Shown in pieces: positions 45,874-55,114 of a stretch of 64,000 nt of DNA. The position numbers were made by a program, and so were the translations under genes. A model generated the notes under the pieces. That model ran no database searches, had not been told where the DNA came from, and was given only the letters and a program-made list of their open reading frames with translations. The DNA comes from JARKPK01 sp964631235 (GTDB lineage Bacteria; Planctomycetota; Planctomycetia; Pirellulales; Thermoguttaceae), in contig CAZVZX010000015.1 in the NCBI GenBank assembly GCA_964631235.1, positions 1 through 64,000 of the forward strand. Reading direction: 5' to 3'. The stretch's first letter is position 1. Each line of letters starts with the position of its first letter.

Positions 45874-48684
45874 TCACTTGCTGCCGCTGGGGCCGCTTTG
45901 CGGCATTTGCATCACGACCGTGGCATGAAGGCTGAGGCGGTCGGAAAGCAGCTCAACGCGGAGGTTCAGCCCGCGGAGCCAATTGATCGGCGGCGCTTGA
46001 TAGCCCGGCGGCGGCACGGGGCGGGCCGAGGCGGCGTCGGCCAGTGCGGTGGTTGTCCATGCCGGCGCGCGGTCGGCGTCATTGAGCTGGTAGGTTCCGC
46101 CCAAGGGGCAGATCAGCTTGCCGTCGAGCAGTTGTTCGGCCAGGGTGCGTGCCTCGGCCGGCGCGACGTGGAGTTGCTGTTCCATTTGTTGCAAAAGCAG
46201 CAGGTTGCCCAGCGACGTGTTCCGCGTGCGCGCAAATCCCAGGGAATTGATCCACGAGGCGAAACGGGCCTGCGAGGGATCAGCCACGTCGAGCCGGAGC
46301 TGCGCCGGCTCGGCGGGCTGCCGAGCCAAATGGGGAGCGACCTCGTCGAGCACCTGGCTGCTGAGGGCGAACACGTGGAATTCGCCAATGCGGCGATTGA
46401 GCACCCTCGGCAACGCTCGTTCGCCGCCGGGCAGCGGCAGGTTGGGCAGCAAGTTGAAGGCAGATGGATTGAGTATTGGCGAATCGGCGTCGGTCCCCAG
46501 GTAGGCCGATCGCAACACGAGCGGCAGCCAGCCGAGCATGTTGGCCGTCTCGGGCGGAACGGCCGCGGCGTCGCGCAAACCGAAAAAGAAATATTGGCGC
46601 GGAAGAGCGACCTCGGCGCGGATCAGGTCGCCGGGGGCCGGCGCAATCCGTCGCGATTGAGCATCGCCCAGGAGCATGCCGAGCACGTCGAAGTGCAGCT
46701 TTTGCAGGGGGTTCATTTCGGCGATAATCGTGATCCGCTCGCGGCCGGCGTCGGCCGATTCGCGCAACACGCGCGCGAGCAACGGTGCGGGCCGGCCCCA
46801 ATGCGAGCGGAGGAACTCGGCAAAGCGGCGATAGTCGGCCGCTTCCGCCCGCGTGACGGTCGTCGGCGGAATGTCGGGAATGGGGGTGAACCGCCCGCGC
46901 GGCCCGCGGAGGCTATCGACGAATTGGTCGCCGCGCCGGGTAGCTTCGCTGCCGTCGGGACGCGGACCGAAGCATTCGGGCAAATAGCCGCCGGCGATCA
47001 GTTGGGCGGCTGTTTCGTGCGGCCGTCCCTCGGCCCGAGCAATCAGGCCGGCCATTTGCAGCGCCAGAAGATCGCACTGGGCATGAACGCGGCGAATCAT
47101 CTCGATGCGATAGGCCGGGCCGGTGATGTTGTTGAAAAAGGCGTCGGAAAAATAGACGAATGCCGCGTCGCCGGCGTCGGCCGGCGCCCGGGCCCGCACC
47201 GCGCGGAACTCGGCCGTCGCCCCCAACGAGTCTTTGCCGGACGAGGCTTCGAGGAATCGCTCGGCCAACCGCCGCGAGGTCGTAACGAAGTGAAAGTCGC
47301 CACTGACGGCGTAGTAGCAGTGCGGCAGCCCGTGGCGATCGACCAAACACGAAACCTTCGTTCCCGCCAGTTCGACCGCAACGTCTTTGCCTTGCTCGCG
47401 GGCGACCCATTCGCTTCGCCGGCGGGTGAAGTCGGCGGCCAAGGCCATGTTCACTTTGGCCTGGAAGAGCAGGCCGTAGGCCGCGCCCTCGCGAAAGAAC
47501 AGATCGGTGCCGATTAAGGCGACATCGGCGATGATCTTATCGCCCATCAGCCGTGAAAGCGCCGTTTGCTGCACGACGAGTTGCTCTTCCATGCGCGACC
47601 GCATCTGGTAGTCGATGCCGCGGGCCGCGACCAGATTGGCGGCGTCGCCTCCCCAAGCGGCCAGCGTGTCTTGAACCCAGAGGAAGTTGCGGAAGTCGCC
47701 GAAGCGCACATAGAAGCATTCGGCCGGAACGTGCATGGCCATCGGCTCCACGGCAACATCGGCGGGGGCCTCGAACTGAGGCGGAGGCGATTGTTCGTTT
47801 TCGGGCAACGGCTGATCGGCGCGCTGATCGAGCGGCAACAGCCCGAGCAGCCGATCTTGCAGCATGGCCGCGAACATCGATTCGGAACCGGCCCACAAGG
47901 CCAGCTCTTGTTGAAGCACTTCGGAGGGCGAAGGCGTCTGTTCGTGGCGCGGCAGGGCCAGATTCAGCCGCCGCGCCAGGGTCGGGCGCAACACCTGAGC
48001 CACTACCGGCGGCGCATCGATCCGGTCGGTCAGCAGTCCGGCCTGGGCTGTGTAGGCCTTCCACCACTGATCGCGTTGGGCCTTCCATAAGGCAAGACTG
48101 CGGCCCACCGGCAGCGTCAGTTGCAAGGGCCGCTGCGCATGAATGGTCAACTCGAGCGGTTGCTCGCCTTGAAACAGAAAATACAGCGTGATGGGCGGCG
48201 GACGATCGACCAAGGCGTTGATCAGTCCTTTGACCTGCCGTTGGGCCGGCGTTTCCTCCAAGAGACCAGAGGACTGCCAGATCTGCTTCACCAGTTCGTT
48301 CCACTGGGGCACGACCACGGCCGGATAGAATACCCGCCCATTGCGTTCGCTAATGCGCAAACCCTCGGCCCCCAATGGCTGCGGGTACTGTTCGGTTGAA
48401 AGCCGCAGGGTAACCTGCCCAACGCCGAACGGCTGCCCGATGACGGCCTGAGCCGAGGCCGTATCGGCACCGACCACCGTACCCGAAAAGGCGAAACACA
48501 CGAGCAAAACGACCGCCGACATGGCCGCAAGCCGCACTGCCGGACCGGGGCGACGGGCAACAATCGCCCCCGACGTTCGCGATGCCGGGGTTGCCGCCTG
48601 GGGAACATCGGCGTGCCGACCAAATCGGGCCGAACCACGCAGCCCGCCGACCGTAGCCAAACGCGACAAAAGGGGGGCCATCAT
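45874..48684 (-). CDS. Large secreted protein of unknown function
   Basis: A 936-aa protein I cannot place in a named family. Near residue 55 a hydrophobic segment (AAMSAVVLLVCFAFSGTVVG) looks like a signal peptide or anchor after an unusually long basic N terminus. An internal ATG at that segment is an alternative start. The rest is a long globular chain with no transmembrane helices and few low-complexity regions, apart from a Pro/Glu-rich spacer around 310-330. It contains statements typical of conserved planctomycete proteins (AECFYVRFGDFRNFLWVQD, DVALIGTDLFFREGAAYG), but no catalytic motif is apparent. It diverges from bamA across 594 nt, so an envelope role is possible (inference only). 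Confidence 0.75.
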   Translation of the reverse strand: MMAPLLSRLATVGGLRGSARFGRHADVPQAATPASRTSGAIVARRPGPAVRLAAMSAVVLLVCFAFSGTVVGADTASAQAVIGQPFGVGQVTLRLSTEQYPQPLGAEGLRISERNGRVFYPAVVVPQWNELVKQIWQSSGLLEETPAQRQVKGLINALVDRPPPITLYFLFQGEQPLELTIHAQRPLQLTLPVGRSLALWKAQRDQWWKAYTAQAGLLTDRIDAPPVVAQVLRPTLARRLNLALPRHEQTPSPSEVLQQELALWAGSESMFAAMLQDRLLGLLPLDQRADQPLPENEQSPPPQFEAPADVAVEPMAMHVPAECFYVRFGDFRNFLWVQDTLAAWGGDAANLVAARGIDYQMRSRMEEQLVVQQTALSRLMGDKIIADVALIGTDLFFREGAAYGLLFQAKVNMALAADFTRRRSEWVAREQGKDVAVELAGTKVSCLVDRHGLPHCYYAVSGDFHFVTTSRRLAERFLEASSGKDSLGATAEFRAVRARAPADAGDAAFVYFSDAFFNNITGPAYRIEMIRRVHAQCDLLALQMAGLIARAEGRPHETAAQLIAGGYLPECFGPRPDGSEATRRGDQFVDSLRGPRGRFTPIPDIPPTTVTRAEAADYRRFAEFLRSHWGRPAPLLARVLRESADAGRERITIIAEMNPLQKLHFDVLGMLLGDAQSRRIAPAPGDLIRAEVALPRQYFFFGLRDAAAVPPETANMLGWLPLVLRSAYLGTDADSPILNPSAFNLLPNLPLPGGERALPRVLNRRIGEFHVFALSSQVLDEVAPHLARQPAEPAQLRLDVADPSQARFASWINSLGFARTRNTSLGNLLLLQQMEQQLHVAPAEARTLAEQLLDGKLICPLGGTYQLNDADRAPAWTTTALADAASARPVPPPGYQAPPINWLRGLNLRVELLSDRLSLHATVVMQMPQSGPSGSK

Positions 48685-48883
48685 GGGATTCCGGTAACCT
48701 ATTGATATTGCGTGAAACGGGAAAACCAGTTGAATTCGCGCGAATTGCACAAACCCACACGGTAGGGCTGTCGCCCAGCGGCGGCCGACGGGCCGGCCCG
48801 GCTCTGGCTGTGTGCCAATCCGCTCGACCAATGGCCGGACAGCGGCGCGGGCTTGCCGGAGGTGTATTCTACCGCTTGAGCCA

Positions 48884-48904
48884 AACAAACGGCAATTGTT
48901 TGTT
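48884..48904. promoter_or_regulatory. Candidate operator-like inverted repeat
   Basis: AACAAAC and GTTTGTT form a perfect 7-bp dyad around the heptamer GGCAATT in an AT-rich patch between two divergent genes. It could bind a dimeric regulator, but no consensus is known to me. Confidence 0.25.
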
Positions 48905-49056
48905 GCATTTAGAGTTGTGATTGCGGGAGGCGCGGAAGTCTCGCAGCGCCCCTGCCCGTCGCCCCGCTCTTAGCAACAGCATTCCAGCGGCTGATGTTGC
49001 GCCAACCACGCACCCGGGGGCGACGGCGTGGAAAAATGCACCGTTCGGGTCGAACT

Positions 49057-49114
49057 CGCCTTGTCGTAAACGCCGTGTTCGGTTATTTCTACGCGACCTT
49101 TTCGCGACAAGGCG
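49057..49114 (+). repeat. Long-looped 10-bp inverted repeat in the bamA leader
   Basis: CGCCTTGTCG at 49057-49066 and CGACAAGGCG at 49105-49114 are perfectly complementary over 10 bp with a 38-nt loop. They lie 165-222 nt upstream of the bamA start. Confidence 0.4.
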
Positions 49115-49278
49115 TTCGGCCGCGATCGCGTAGCGCGAAATCCCGCAGGGCGAACGGGCGCATGGACGAGCGACTCGGCGGTCCTCGCTCCGTGTGTCAG
49201 AAACCGGCCGGAAGCCGGCACTTTGGTTGGGCGGTGGTGCGGCATCGAAACGTGTTTGCAGCCAAGGATGAGGCCTCG

Positions 49279-52200
49279 ATGGCCAATGTGATCAAACCGC
49301 TGGGCCGTGGACGCCGCACTTTCCGGTTGATGCGGGCGGCTGTTGGTCGCGTTGCATTTTCCATTGGGCTTGCGCTCTTCTGCCTGCTTTCAGGCCAAAC
49401 GGCCTCGGCCCAGCAAGCCGCACCATCGGCGTTTGCTCCACCTGCGCCGCCTACTCCGTCTGCGGCCTCGGCCTTCCCCGCGGATTGGACACCCGCCGAT
49501 GCCGAGCAGGCCGACCGCGCGGCCGGATTGCCCGCCGGACCGGGTGGGCCGGCCGAAATGGTCGTGGACGTGAAGATCGAAGGCAATCAGTCGATCAGTC
49601 GCGAACGCTTGCTGGCCCACATCCGCACGCGGCCCGGTCGGCCGTTCGACCCGACGATCATCGAAGAAGACGTGCGGCGGCTCAATCGCAGCCGGTTGTG
49701 CGTGAACGTTCGCCCGCTGACGCGGCGCGTTCAGGGCGGCTGGCTGGTAGTCTTTCAAGTGGACGAGCGCCCCACGCTGCAAGAGGTGCGAATCATCGGC
49801 AACGACCGGATTCGCGCCAGCGCGCTGCGCAAGGAAGTCAATCTTAAGCCGGGCGATCCGCTCGATCCATTTGCGGTTGAGGAAGGCCGCCGCAAGATCG
49901 AAGAGTATTACCGCAAGCAGGGGTTCCCGAAGGCGCGAATCACGGTGTTCGAAGGCGATAAACCCACCGATCGCCGCGCCGTCTATGTAATCAACGAGGG
50001 GCCGAAGCAAAAAGTGCTTTGGACTCGATTCGTCGGCAACACCATCGCCAGCGATGCCCGCCTGCGGACGCAAATTCAGTCGAAGCCGCCGATCGCCTAC
50101 TTGTTCAAAGGAGAGGTGGATCGCGAGCAGATCGACGAAGATTGCAACCGTTTGGTGGCGTATTACCGCAATCTCGGCTTCATGCAGGCCAAGGTGGGCC
50201 GCGAACTGGAGTACAACGATTCGCAAGACTGGCTGATCCTGACCTTCGTGATTCACGAAGGGCCGCGGGCCAAGGTGCGCAACATTTCGGTGTTGGGCAA
50301 CTCGAAAATCCCCACCGAAGAATTGATGAGCGAGTTGAAGCTCAAACGCGACGACTGGCTCAGCCTGCCGGCCATGACCGCCGATGCCCGAAAGTTGCAA
50401 GAACGCTACGGCGCGATCGGCTACGTGTTTGCCGATGTAAAGCCCGAAGTACGCTACCTCGACGACCCGAATTACGTGGACCTAGTGTACTCGCTCGAAG
50501 AAGGCGACCGATACCGCGTCGGCAAGATCGACGTGCGGATCAAGGGCGACAACCCGCACACGCGGCTTTCGGCCGTGCTCAATCAACTGACACTCGCTCC
50601 CGGCGACATCGTCGATATCCGCAAACTCCGCGAAAGTGAGAAGCGGCTGCGATCGTCGGGCCTGTTCCTCGTTGATCCGACCAGCGGAAGCGTGCCGAAA
50701 ATCGTCTTCACCCCGCCGCAAAGCGACGAAGACGACGCCCAATTGGCGTCGCGGCCTTCGCGTCATCGCGGCCAAAGCCCTGATCCGCCGCGGCCGCCGG
50801 CCGGTCCGCTGACCCCCTCGGGCGAGCGCCTGCTGAGTTTGGAAGTCGTGGAAACACCCCCCGACGCCCCGGCGGCGGTGGACGGCAATGACCCGTGGGA
50901 TGAAAACGGTGGTGAACCCGCCGGCTCGAACGATGCGGCGCACGCCTTAGGCCCCCACGGCGCAACGCCGCCGTATCAACCAAACAATTGGCCGCAGTTG
51001 CAACCGCGGCCGATTCCGGAAACGGCCTCGCCGACGAACGCCGGCGCCGCGCAACCGTTGGTCGTCCGCGGACAGTATTCCACCGAGCTTTCGCCGACCC
51101 CATCGAGCCGCGACCGCCCCTGGCTGCCGTGGTTCAAGAAGCCGGCTTCGACCACCCTTCCGCCGCCCTCAGGCTTGGCGGCCGGCGCGCCGCAAGGGTC
51201 GGCCTATCCAGCGCAACCCGCACCCGCTGGGACCGGCAACGGAATCGCGATGAATCAACCCGCCGGCGGACCGACGTTTCCGACGATGCCGCCGCAAGGG
51301 CAGCCAACGTCGCCTTACGGTCCCGCGACGGTGCCGGGAGCCGCCGGGGCGAATTACGGGCCGCCGCCGGCCTCCCCTGCCCCCGGCATTTGGAACGGCG
51401 CAGCCCAGCCGGTGCCGCCCGCTGCAACGGGCGGCGCTGCGGGCTCACCGTACGAATCGCCTCGAACGGGCAGCGGTTGGCCGCAACCGGCCGGTCCCGA
51501 TGCTTATGGAGCGCCGGCCAGCGGCACGCCGTATGCCGCACCGGCGGGCAATGCGCCCTATGCGGCGCCGACAGGCAGTACGCCATACGCTGCGCCGGCG
51601 GGCACGGCCGGCGACCCCTGGGCCGGACGCCAAGCGGCATCGCCGCCGCCGAATTTCGGCATGGCGCCGGGGGCGCCGAATGTCGGGCCAACCTACTTCG
51701 ACGGCGTGGGGCCATGGGGCTCGCCGTTCAATCGCCCACTCGACGACACTCGACCGTTGCCGTTGATCATCGAAACGGAAGAAACGCAGACGGGCCGCCT
51801 GATGCTCGGCGTCGGCGTGAACTCCGACTCGGGATTGGTCGGATCGATCATCCTCGACGAACAGAACTTCGACTGGCGCCGCGCCCCGCGAAGCTGGGAC
51901 GACATTGCCAAAGGCAAGGCCTGGCGCGGCGGCGGGCAACGGCTGCGATTGGAGGCCGTGCCCGGCACCGAAGTGCAACGCTACATGTTCACCTTCCAAG
52001 ATCCGTACTTGGGCGGCAGCGACATCAGCTTCGGCCTAAGCGGCTTCTTCTACGATCGCATCTTTCAACAGTGGAAGGAGCAGCGGCTCGGCGGGCGGAT
52101 CAACCTGGGATACCATCTGACCAAACGCCTTTCCGGTTCGTTGTCGTTCCGGCCCGAGCGGATCAATATCCGCGATCCGATCGATCCGACGTTGAGCGAT

Positions 52201-52827
52201 TTCATTCAGGTAGCCGGCGATTCGGATTTGTACGGCTTCGGCGCGACAATCGCCCACGACACGCGCGACAGCCCCTTCCTGGCTACCGAAGGCCATCTGA
52301 TCGAGTTCAATTTCGAGCAGGTGATCGGCCGCTTCAGCTATCCGCACGGCGAGCTCGATTTGCGGCAGTACTTCCAGCTTTGGGAACGTCCGGACGGCTC
52401 CGGTCGGCATGTGCTCAGCCTTACCGGCCGATTGGGCATCACCGGCGGAGGCACGCCGATCTACGACCGCTACTATGCCGGCGGCTTTACGACGATTCGC
52501 GGCTTCGGCTTCCGCGGCGTGTCGCCCCGCAAGGGCGCCAACGTGGCCGTCGGCGGCGACGTGATGGTGTTGGCCTCGGCGGAATACATGTTCCCGATCA
52601 CCGCCGACGATATGCTTCGCGGCGTGATCTTCTGCGACACGGGCACCATCCAACCGTCGTTCAGCAATTGGACGGAGAAGTACCGGATTTCGCCGGGCTT
52701 CGGACTGCGAATCAGCATTCCCGCAATGGGACCTGCCCCGCTGGCCTTCGACTTCGCCTTCCCCGTCGTAACACAGCCGGGCGACAGCGAACAAGTCTTC
52801 AGCTTCTTCCTCGGCGTGTTGCGATAA
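49279..52827 (+). CDS. bamA: Outer-membrane assembly factor BamA (Omp85) with a long Pro-rich linker
   Basis: A 1182-aa Omp85 protein that should insert beta-barrel proteins into the outer membrane. A signal peptide ends near SGQTASAQQA. Several POTRA repeats follow from about residue 95 to 480 (VDVKIEGNQSISRERLL, LQEVRIIGNDRIRASALRKE, KVRNISVLGNSKIPTEELM). The C-terminal barrel (from about 838, GRLMLGVGVNSDSGLVG) includes the lid-loop motif IRGF in GGFTTIRGFGFRG and ends in FFLGVLR. Between them lie about 340 residues of Pro/Gly/Ala-rich sequence with YAAP-type repeats, absent from proteobacterial BamA, which is about 800 aa. The start at 49279 is chosen by GAGG nearby and the signal peptide. 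Confidence 0.92.
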   Translation: MANVIKPLGRGRRTFRLMRAAVGRVAFSIGLALFCLLSGQTASAQQAAPSAFAPPAPPTPSAASAFPADWTPADAEQADRAAGLPAGPGGPAEMVVDVKIEGNQSISRERLLAHIRTRPGRPFDPTIIEEDVRRLNRSRLCVNVRPLTRRVQGGWLVVFQVDERPTLQEVRIIGNDRIRASALRKEVNLKPGDPLDPFAVEEGRRKIEEYYRKQGFPKARITVFEGDKPTDRRAVYVINEGPKQKVLWTRFVGNTIASDARLRTQIQSKPPIAYLFKGEVDREQIDEDCNRLVAYYRNLGFMQAKVGRELEYNDSQDWLILTFVIHEGPRAKVRNISVLGNSKIPTEELMSELKLKRDDWLSLPAMTADARKLQERYGAIGYVFADVKPEVRYLDDPNYVDLVYSLEEGDRYRVGKIDVRIKGDNPHTRLSAVLNQLTLAPGDIVDIRKLRESEKRLRSSGLFLVDPTSGSVPKIVFTPPQSDEDDAQLASRPSRHRGQSPDPPRPPAGPLTPSGERLLSLEVVETPPDAPAAVDGNDPWDENGGEPAGSNDAAHALGPHGATPPYQPNNWPQLQPRPIPETASPTNAGAAQPLVVRGQYSTELSPTPSSRDRPWLPWFKKPASTTLPPPSGLAAGAPQGSAYPAQPAPAGTGNGIAMNQPAGGPTFPTMPPQGQPTSPYGPATVPGAAGANYGPPPASPAPGIWNGAAQPVPPAATGGAAGSPYESPRTGSGWPQPAGPDAYGAPASGTPYAAPAGNAPYAAPTGSTPYAAPAGTAGDPWAGRQAASPPPNFGMAPGAPNVGPTYFDGVGPWGSPFNRPLDDTRPLPLIIETEETQTGRLMLGVGVNSDSGLVGSIILDEQNFDWRRAPRSWDDIAKGKAWRGGGQRLRLEAVPGTEVQRYMFTFQDPYLGGSDISFGLSGFFYDRIFQQWKEQRLGGRINLGYHLTKRLSGSLSFRPERINIRDPIDPTLSDFIQVAGDSDLYGFGATIAHDTRDSPFLATEGHLIEFNFEQVIGRFSYPHGELDLRQYFQLWERPDGSGRHVLSLTGRLGITGGGTPIYDRYYAGGFTTIRGFGFRGVSPRKGANVAVGGDVMVLASAEYMFPITADDMLRGVIFCDTGTIQPSFSNWTEKYRISPGFGLRISIPAMGPAPLAFDFAFPVVTQPGDSEQVFSFFLGVLR

Positions 52828-52944
52828 TTGCCGGCTGCGAAGGAACTGCGGTAGGCGGCATCAGAACCGCGGCGGGTTGCATCACTCCCCCGGCGGTCGC
52901 AATTCACGCAGCCCCAGCGCCGGGCCGCGGCACTCGTCGGGCGA

Positions 52945-53379
52945 TCACGAGCCTGGCCGAAAGCTCCACTGGCGATAGTCGTCGGAGTAGCCATGCTGCT
53001 CGACGACTCGCGGGCGAGAACGCGCGCCGAAGTACCCCCATTGGTACGTGGGCACATTCAGGCCGTTGCTCAGCCACGGATAGGCGGGTACCGGCACCGC
53101 CTGAAATCGCTCTTGGCCGGGCGGCACGTGCGCGTTGCGGTCGAGGGTGCTGGGAACCCGTGGCGGGCCGAACACCATCCGCTGACGCAACGGACCGCTT
53201 GGCTCGGCAGCACCGGCCACGTTCCAATCGGCCGCCGCCCCCAAAACGATCCACCCAATAAGCAGCGCGGCCGCAATCGCAGTAGCTCGGCCGAATGCGC
53301 GCAAACGGCCGCCAAGCAGCTTCGCCGTCGCGTTTCTATTCCGAGGCTTGATCAACGAAGGCATTAGTCGGAATCCCAT
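52945..53379 (-). CDS. Small secreted protein, planctomycete type
   Basis: A 144-aa protein with a basic N terminus and a hydrophobic export segment (ATAIAAALLIGWIVLGAAA). The mature part ends in a Tyr/Trp/Pro-rich motif (YPWLSNGLNVPTYQWGYFGA, then HGYSDDYRQWSF). I do not recognise a characterised family. It is convergent with bamA, 117 nt from its stop. AGGGA 6 nt upstream supports ATG 53379 over an inner ATG at 53364. Confidence 0.65.
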   Translation of the reverse strand: MGFRLMPSLIKPRNRNATAKLLGGRLRAFGRATAIAAALLIGWIVLGAAADWNVAGAAEPSGPLRQRMVFGPPRVPSTLDRNAHVPPGQERFQAVPVPAYPWLSNGLNVPTYQWGYFGARSRPRVVEQHGYSDDYRQWSFRPGS

Positions 53380-54094
53380 TTGGCTTCCCTGCGTTTTGTC
53401 TTCGACTTCGTCGCGGGCTGCACTGGCGATTGGCCCAAGCGACCGGCCGTTTGACCGCCGTTTGGGACGAATCGCGCAATCGCGTTTACACGCAATTCCT
53501 CAATGGACAAGGCAATCACGGCTGCACCTACTCTGCACGAGAAAACAATCTCGGTGCTCTTTGCACGAGAAGACTCACTTCGCGCAGAGCCTAGCAGCCC
53601 GTTGAAAAAGAATTCTTTTATTCGCGGCCGTGCGCCTCTTCCCAACGATTCGTGAGCGGAATTATCTGGAATCGTGTTTTTCAACGAGCTGCTCGGAGGA
53701 TGACCCGAAAGAACCCGTTGGCGCCGACGCCAAAAGGCGCTATCGGCCGATAAGAACGGTTCGGGTTAGGCCAAGCCTATCAGATGTGACGGTTGCGCGG
53801 CCGCAGCGTCCCGATTGTTCCGTTTGGGTAAGATGCGCAAACCGCTGGAGCGCCTGTGTTGGGGGCATGTGGTGGTGGGCTTTGCTCCGTCAGGGCCGAA
53901 ATAGAACTGGAACGCCGCGCGCTGCAATGGCCGGAAATCGCTGCAAATGCCGTGTCTCGCGCTGGAATCGTGGACGCCACAGAGTGCGTCCACTCCCTGA
54001 TTCTCGCTGCATTTCTGACGTTTTCGTGATGATCTCTCCCCCGCCTTTTCCTTCGTCTTTCAAGCTTTCGCGTCCCGGATGGCCATGCGCCGTC
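53380..54094. other. Intergenic region with MITE-like element
   Basis: No recognised gene is present. It holds the MITE-like element at 53590-53696. The rest is unremarkable and of mixed composition. Confidence 0.5.
53590..53696. mobile_element. MITE-like element with 20-bp terminal inverted repeats
   Basis: A 107-bp unit bounded by CCTAGCAGCCCGTTGAAAAA and, inverted at the right end, CCGAGCAGCTCGTTGAAAAA, which match at 18 of 20 positions. The interior is AT-richer than its surroundings and codes for nothing. The structure suits a non-autonomous transposable element. No clear target duplication is visible. Confidence 0.6.
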
Positions 54095-54391
54095 ATGGCA
54101 CACGTGGCCGATAAGACGTTCGATCAGGCGATCGAGGCCGACCCATTCGGAGCGGCGCACGGTGATGCGAGCGAGGACCGATCCGATGCGGAAAAAGCGG
54201 CGCACAGCGTGGCGCGCCAGGCGGCGCATGCCGTGCAAAAAGAGGCGGCGCACTTTTTTCAGAAAAGGGCGGCACACGAAGCGGCGCAGTCAACACCGGT
54301 ACGCTGCGGCAACACGCGGCAAAATGACCAGAACCCCTTGCAGGATAGCGAGATATTGCCGAACGCCGCAAACATAAACCCTTATCAATAA
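54095..54391 (+). CDS. Possible small protein with four octapeptide repeats
   Basis: An ATG frame of 98 codons. Its centre is four successive octapeptides beginning AAH (AAHSVARQ, AAHAVQKE, AAHFFQKR, AAHEAAQS), encoded by imperfect 24-bp repeats from about 54202. A fifth AAH occurs 15 residues earlier. The repeats would form an amphipathic helix with aligned histidines. There is no ribosome site upstream and no homologue that I recognise. The frame could be a chance product of a DNA repeat. It ends 10 nt before the tRNA gene. Confidence 0.3.
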   Translation: MAHVADKTFDQAIEADPFGAAHGDASEDRSDAEKAAHSVARQAAHAVQKEAAHFFQKRAAHEAAQSTPVRCGNTRQNDQNPLQDSEILPNAANINPYQ

Positions 54392-54401
54392 ATAGCTTAA
54401 A

Positions 54402-54474
54402 TGACCCCGACGGGATTCGAACCCGTGTTGCAGGCGTGAAAGGCCTGTGTCCTAGGCCTCTAGACGACGGGGCC
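54402..54474 (-). tRNA. tRNA-Glu (UUC)
   Basis: A 73-nt tRNA with a full cloverleaf: acceptor GGCCCCG pairing with CGGGGTC plus discriminator A, anticodon loop CTTTCAC with anticodon TTC, and T-loop GGTTCGAATCC. The 3' CCA is not encoded. It is a single gene, not part of a cluster. Confidence 0.97.
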
Positions 54475-54489
54475 CTAGGGAAACCGATT

Positions 54490-54519
54490 AAATTAGCCGG
54501 TTCAAAGCCCGTTCGTCAA
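54490..54519 (-). promoter_or_regulatory. Promoter of tRNA-Glu
   Basis: On the minus strand TTGACG (54514-54519) and TAATTT (54490-54495) are separated by 18 bp. Together they place transcription start just before the tRNA 5' end at 54474. Confidence 0.5.
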
Positions 54520-54647
54520 GGGATCGCCCGGAAAAAACCGTGACCGCGTTCAAGGTTTCGGGGCCGGCATCGGGCAATTCCAGCGTAACCGACCGTTGAA
54601 TGAGTCGGTCGTGCTCGGACTGCCGACCGGGTGTTTCCTGAGGCGTA

Positions 54648-54661
54648 TGATGGTACCATCA
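54648..54661. promoter_or_regulatory. 14-bp perfect palindrome
   Basis: TGATGGTACCATCA reads identically on both strands. It is isolated in non-coding DNA between tRNA-Glu and cinA, and could be an operator or a chance restriction-type palindrome. Confidence 0.25.
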
Positions 54662-55114
54662 CACTCTTTGAGTTACTTTCGACGACCGGGTGCTACTGAA
54701 ACGCGATGAAACGGTTTCCATCGAGATCCGCGGAGTCTCTCATCGCACTTTTGAGAAAACCGATTCGATTGCGGCCACGCGAAACGACCGGATAGAAACC
54801 GAATCGGCGACAACGCCAAAGCGCCGGACGACAAGAGGGAACGGAAACCGCGAAGGTGCGAGACGACAAATTACGAGGAGAATCGCGACAACGCGAAAAC
54901 GCGAGCTGGCGAGGTAGAAAGTCTATCGCGACAGCACGACAATGCGAAAACGCGAAAGAAGGAGAGAGAAAAGAGATCGCCGGATTGCGACGCGTTGAAC
55001 GGACCATCCCTTCGCCGCAAGGTGGCGGCGCTTCGCCGGGTTCCGTCACAATTTTTCTGGGACAGCCTTTCTATGCCGTGTGGTGTGAACCAACTTAGAT
55101 CGCCGAGGTGAACG

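Larger units (their letters stand above)
48685..49278. other. Divergent intergenic region upstream of bamA
   Basis: No gene is supported. Two inverted repeats stand out, AACAAAC/GTTTGTT at 48884-48904 and a 10-bp pair at 49057-49114. Promoters for both flanking genes should lie here, with AT-rich patches near 48700-48720 and 48895-48920. Confidence 0.5.
54475..55114. other. Intergenic region upstream of cinA
   Basis: No gene is supported. It contains the tRNA promoter (54490-54519), an inverted repeat CGACCG/CGGTCG (54590-54611), a 14-bp palindrome (54648-54661) and a purine-rich stretch of degenerate GCGAAAACGCGA-type repeats (about 54760-54985). Confidence 0.55.
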
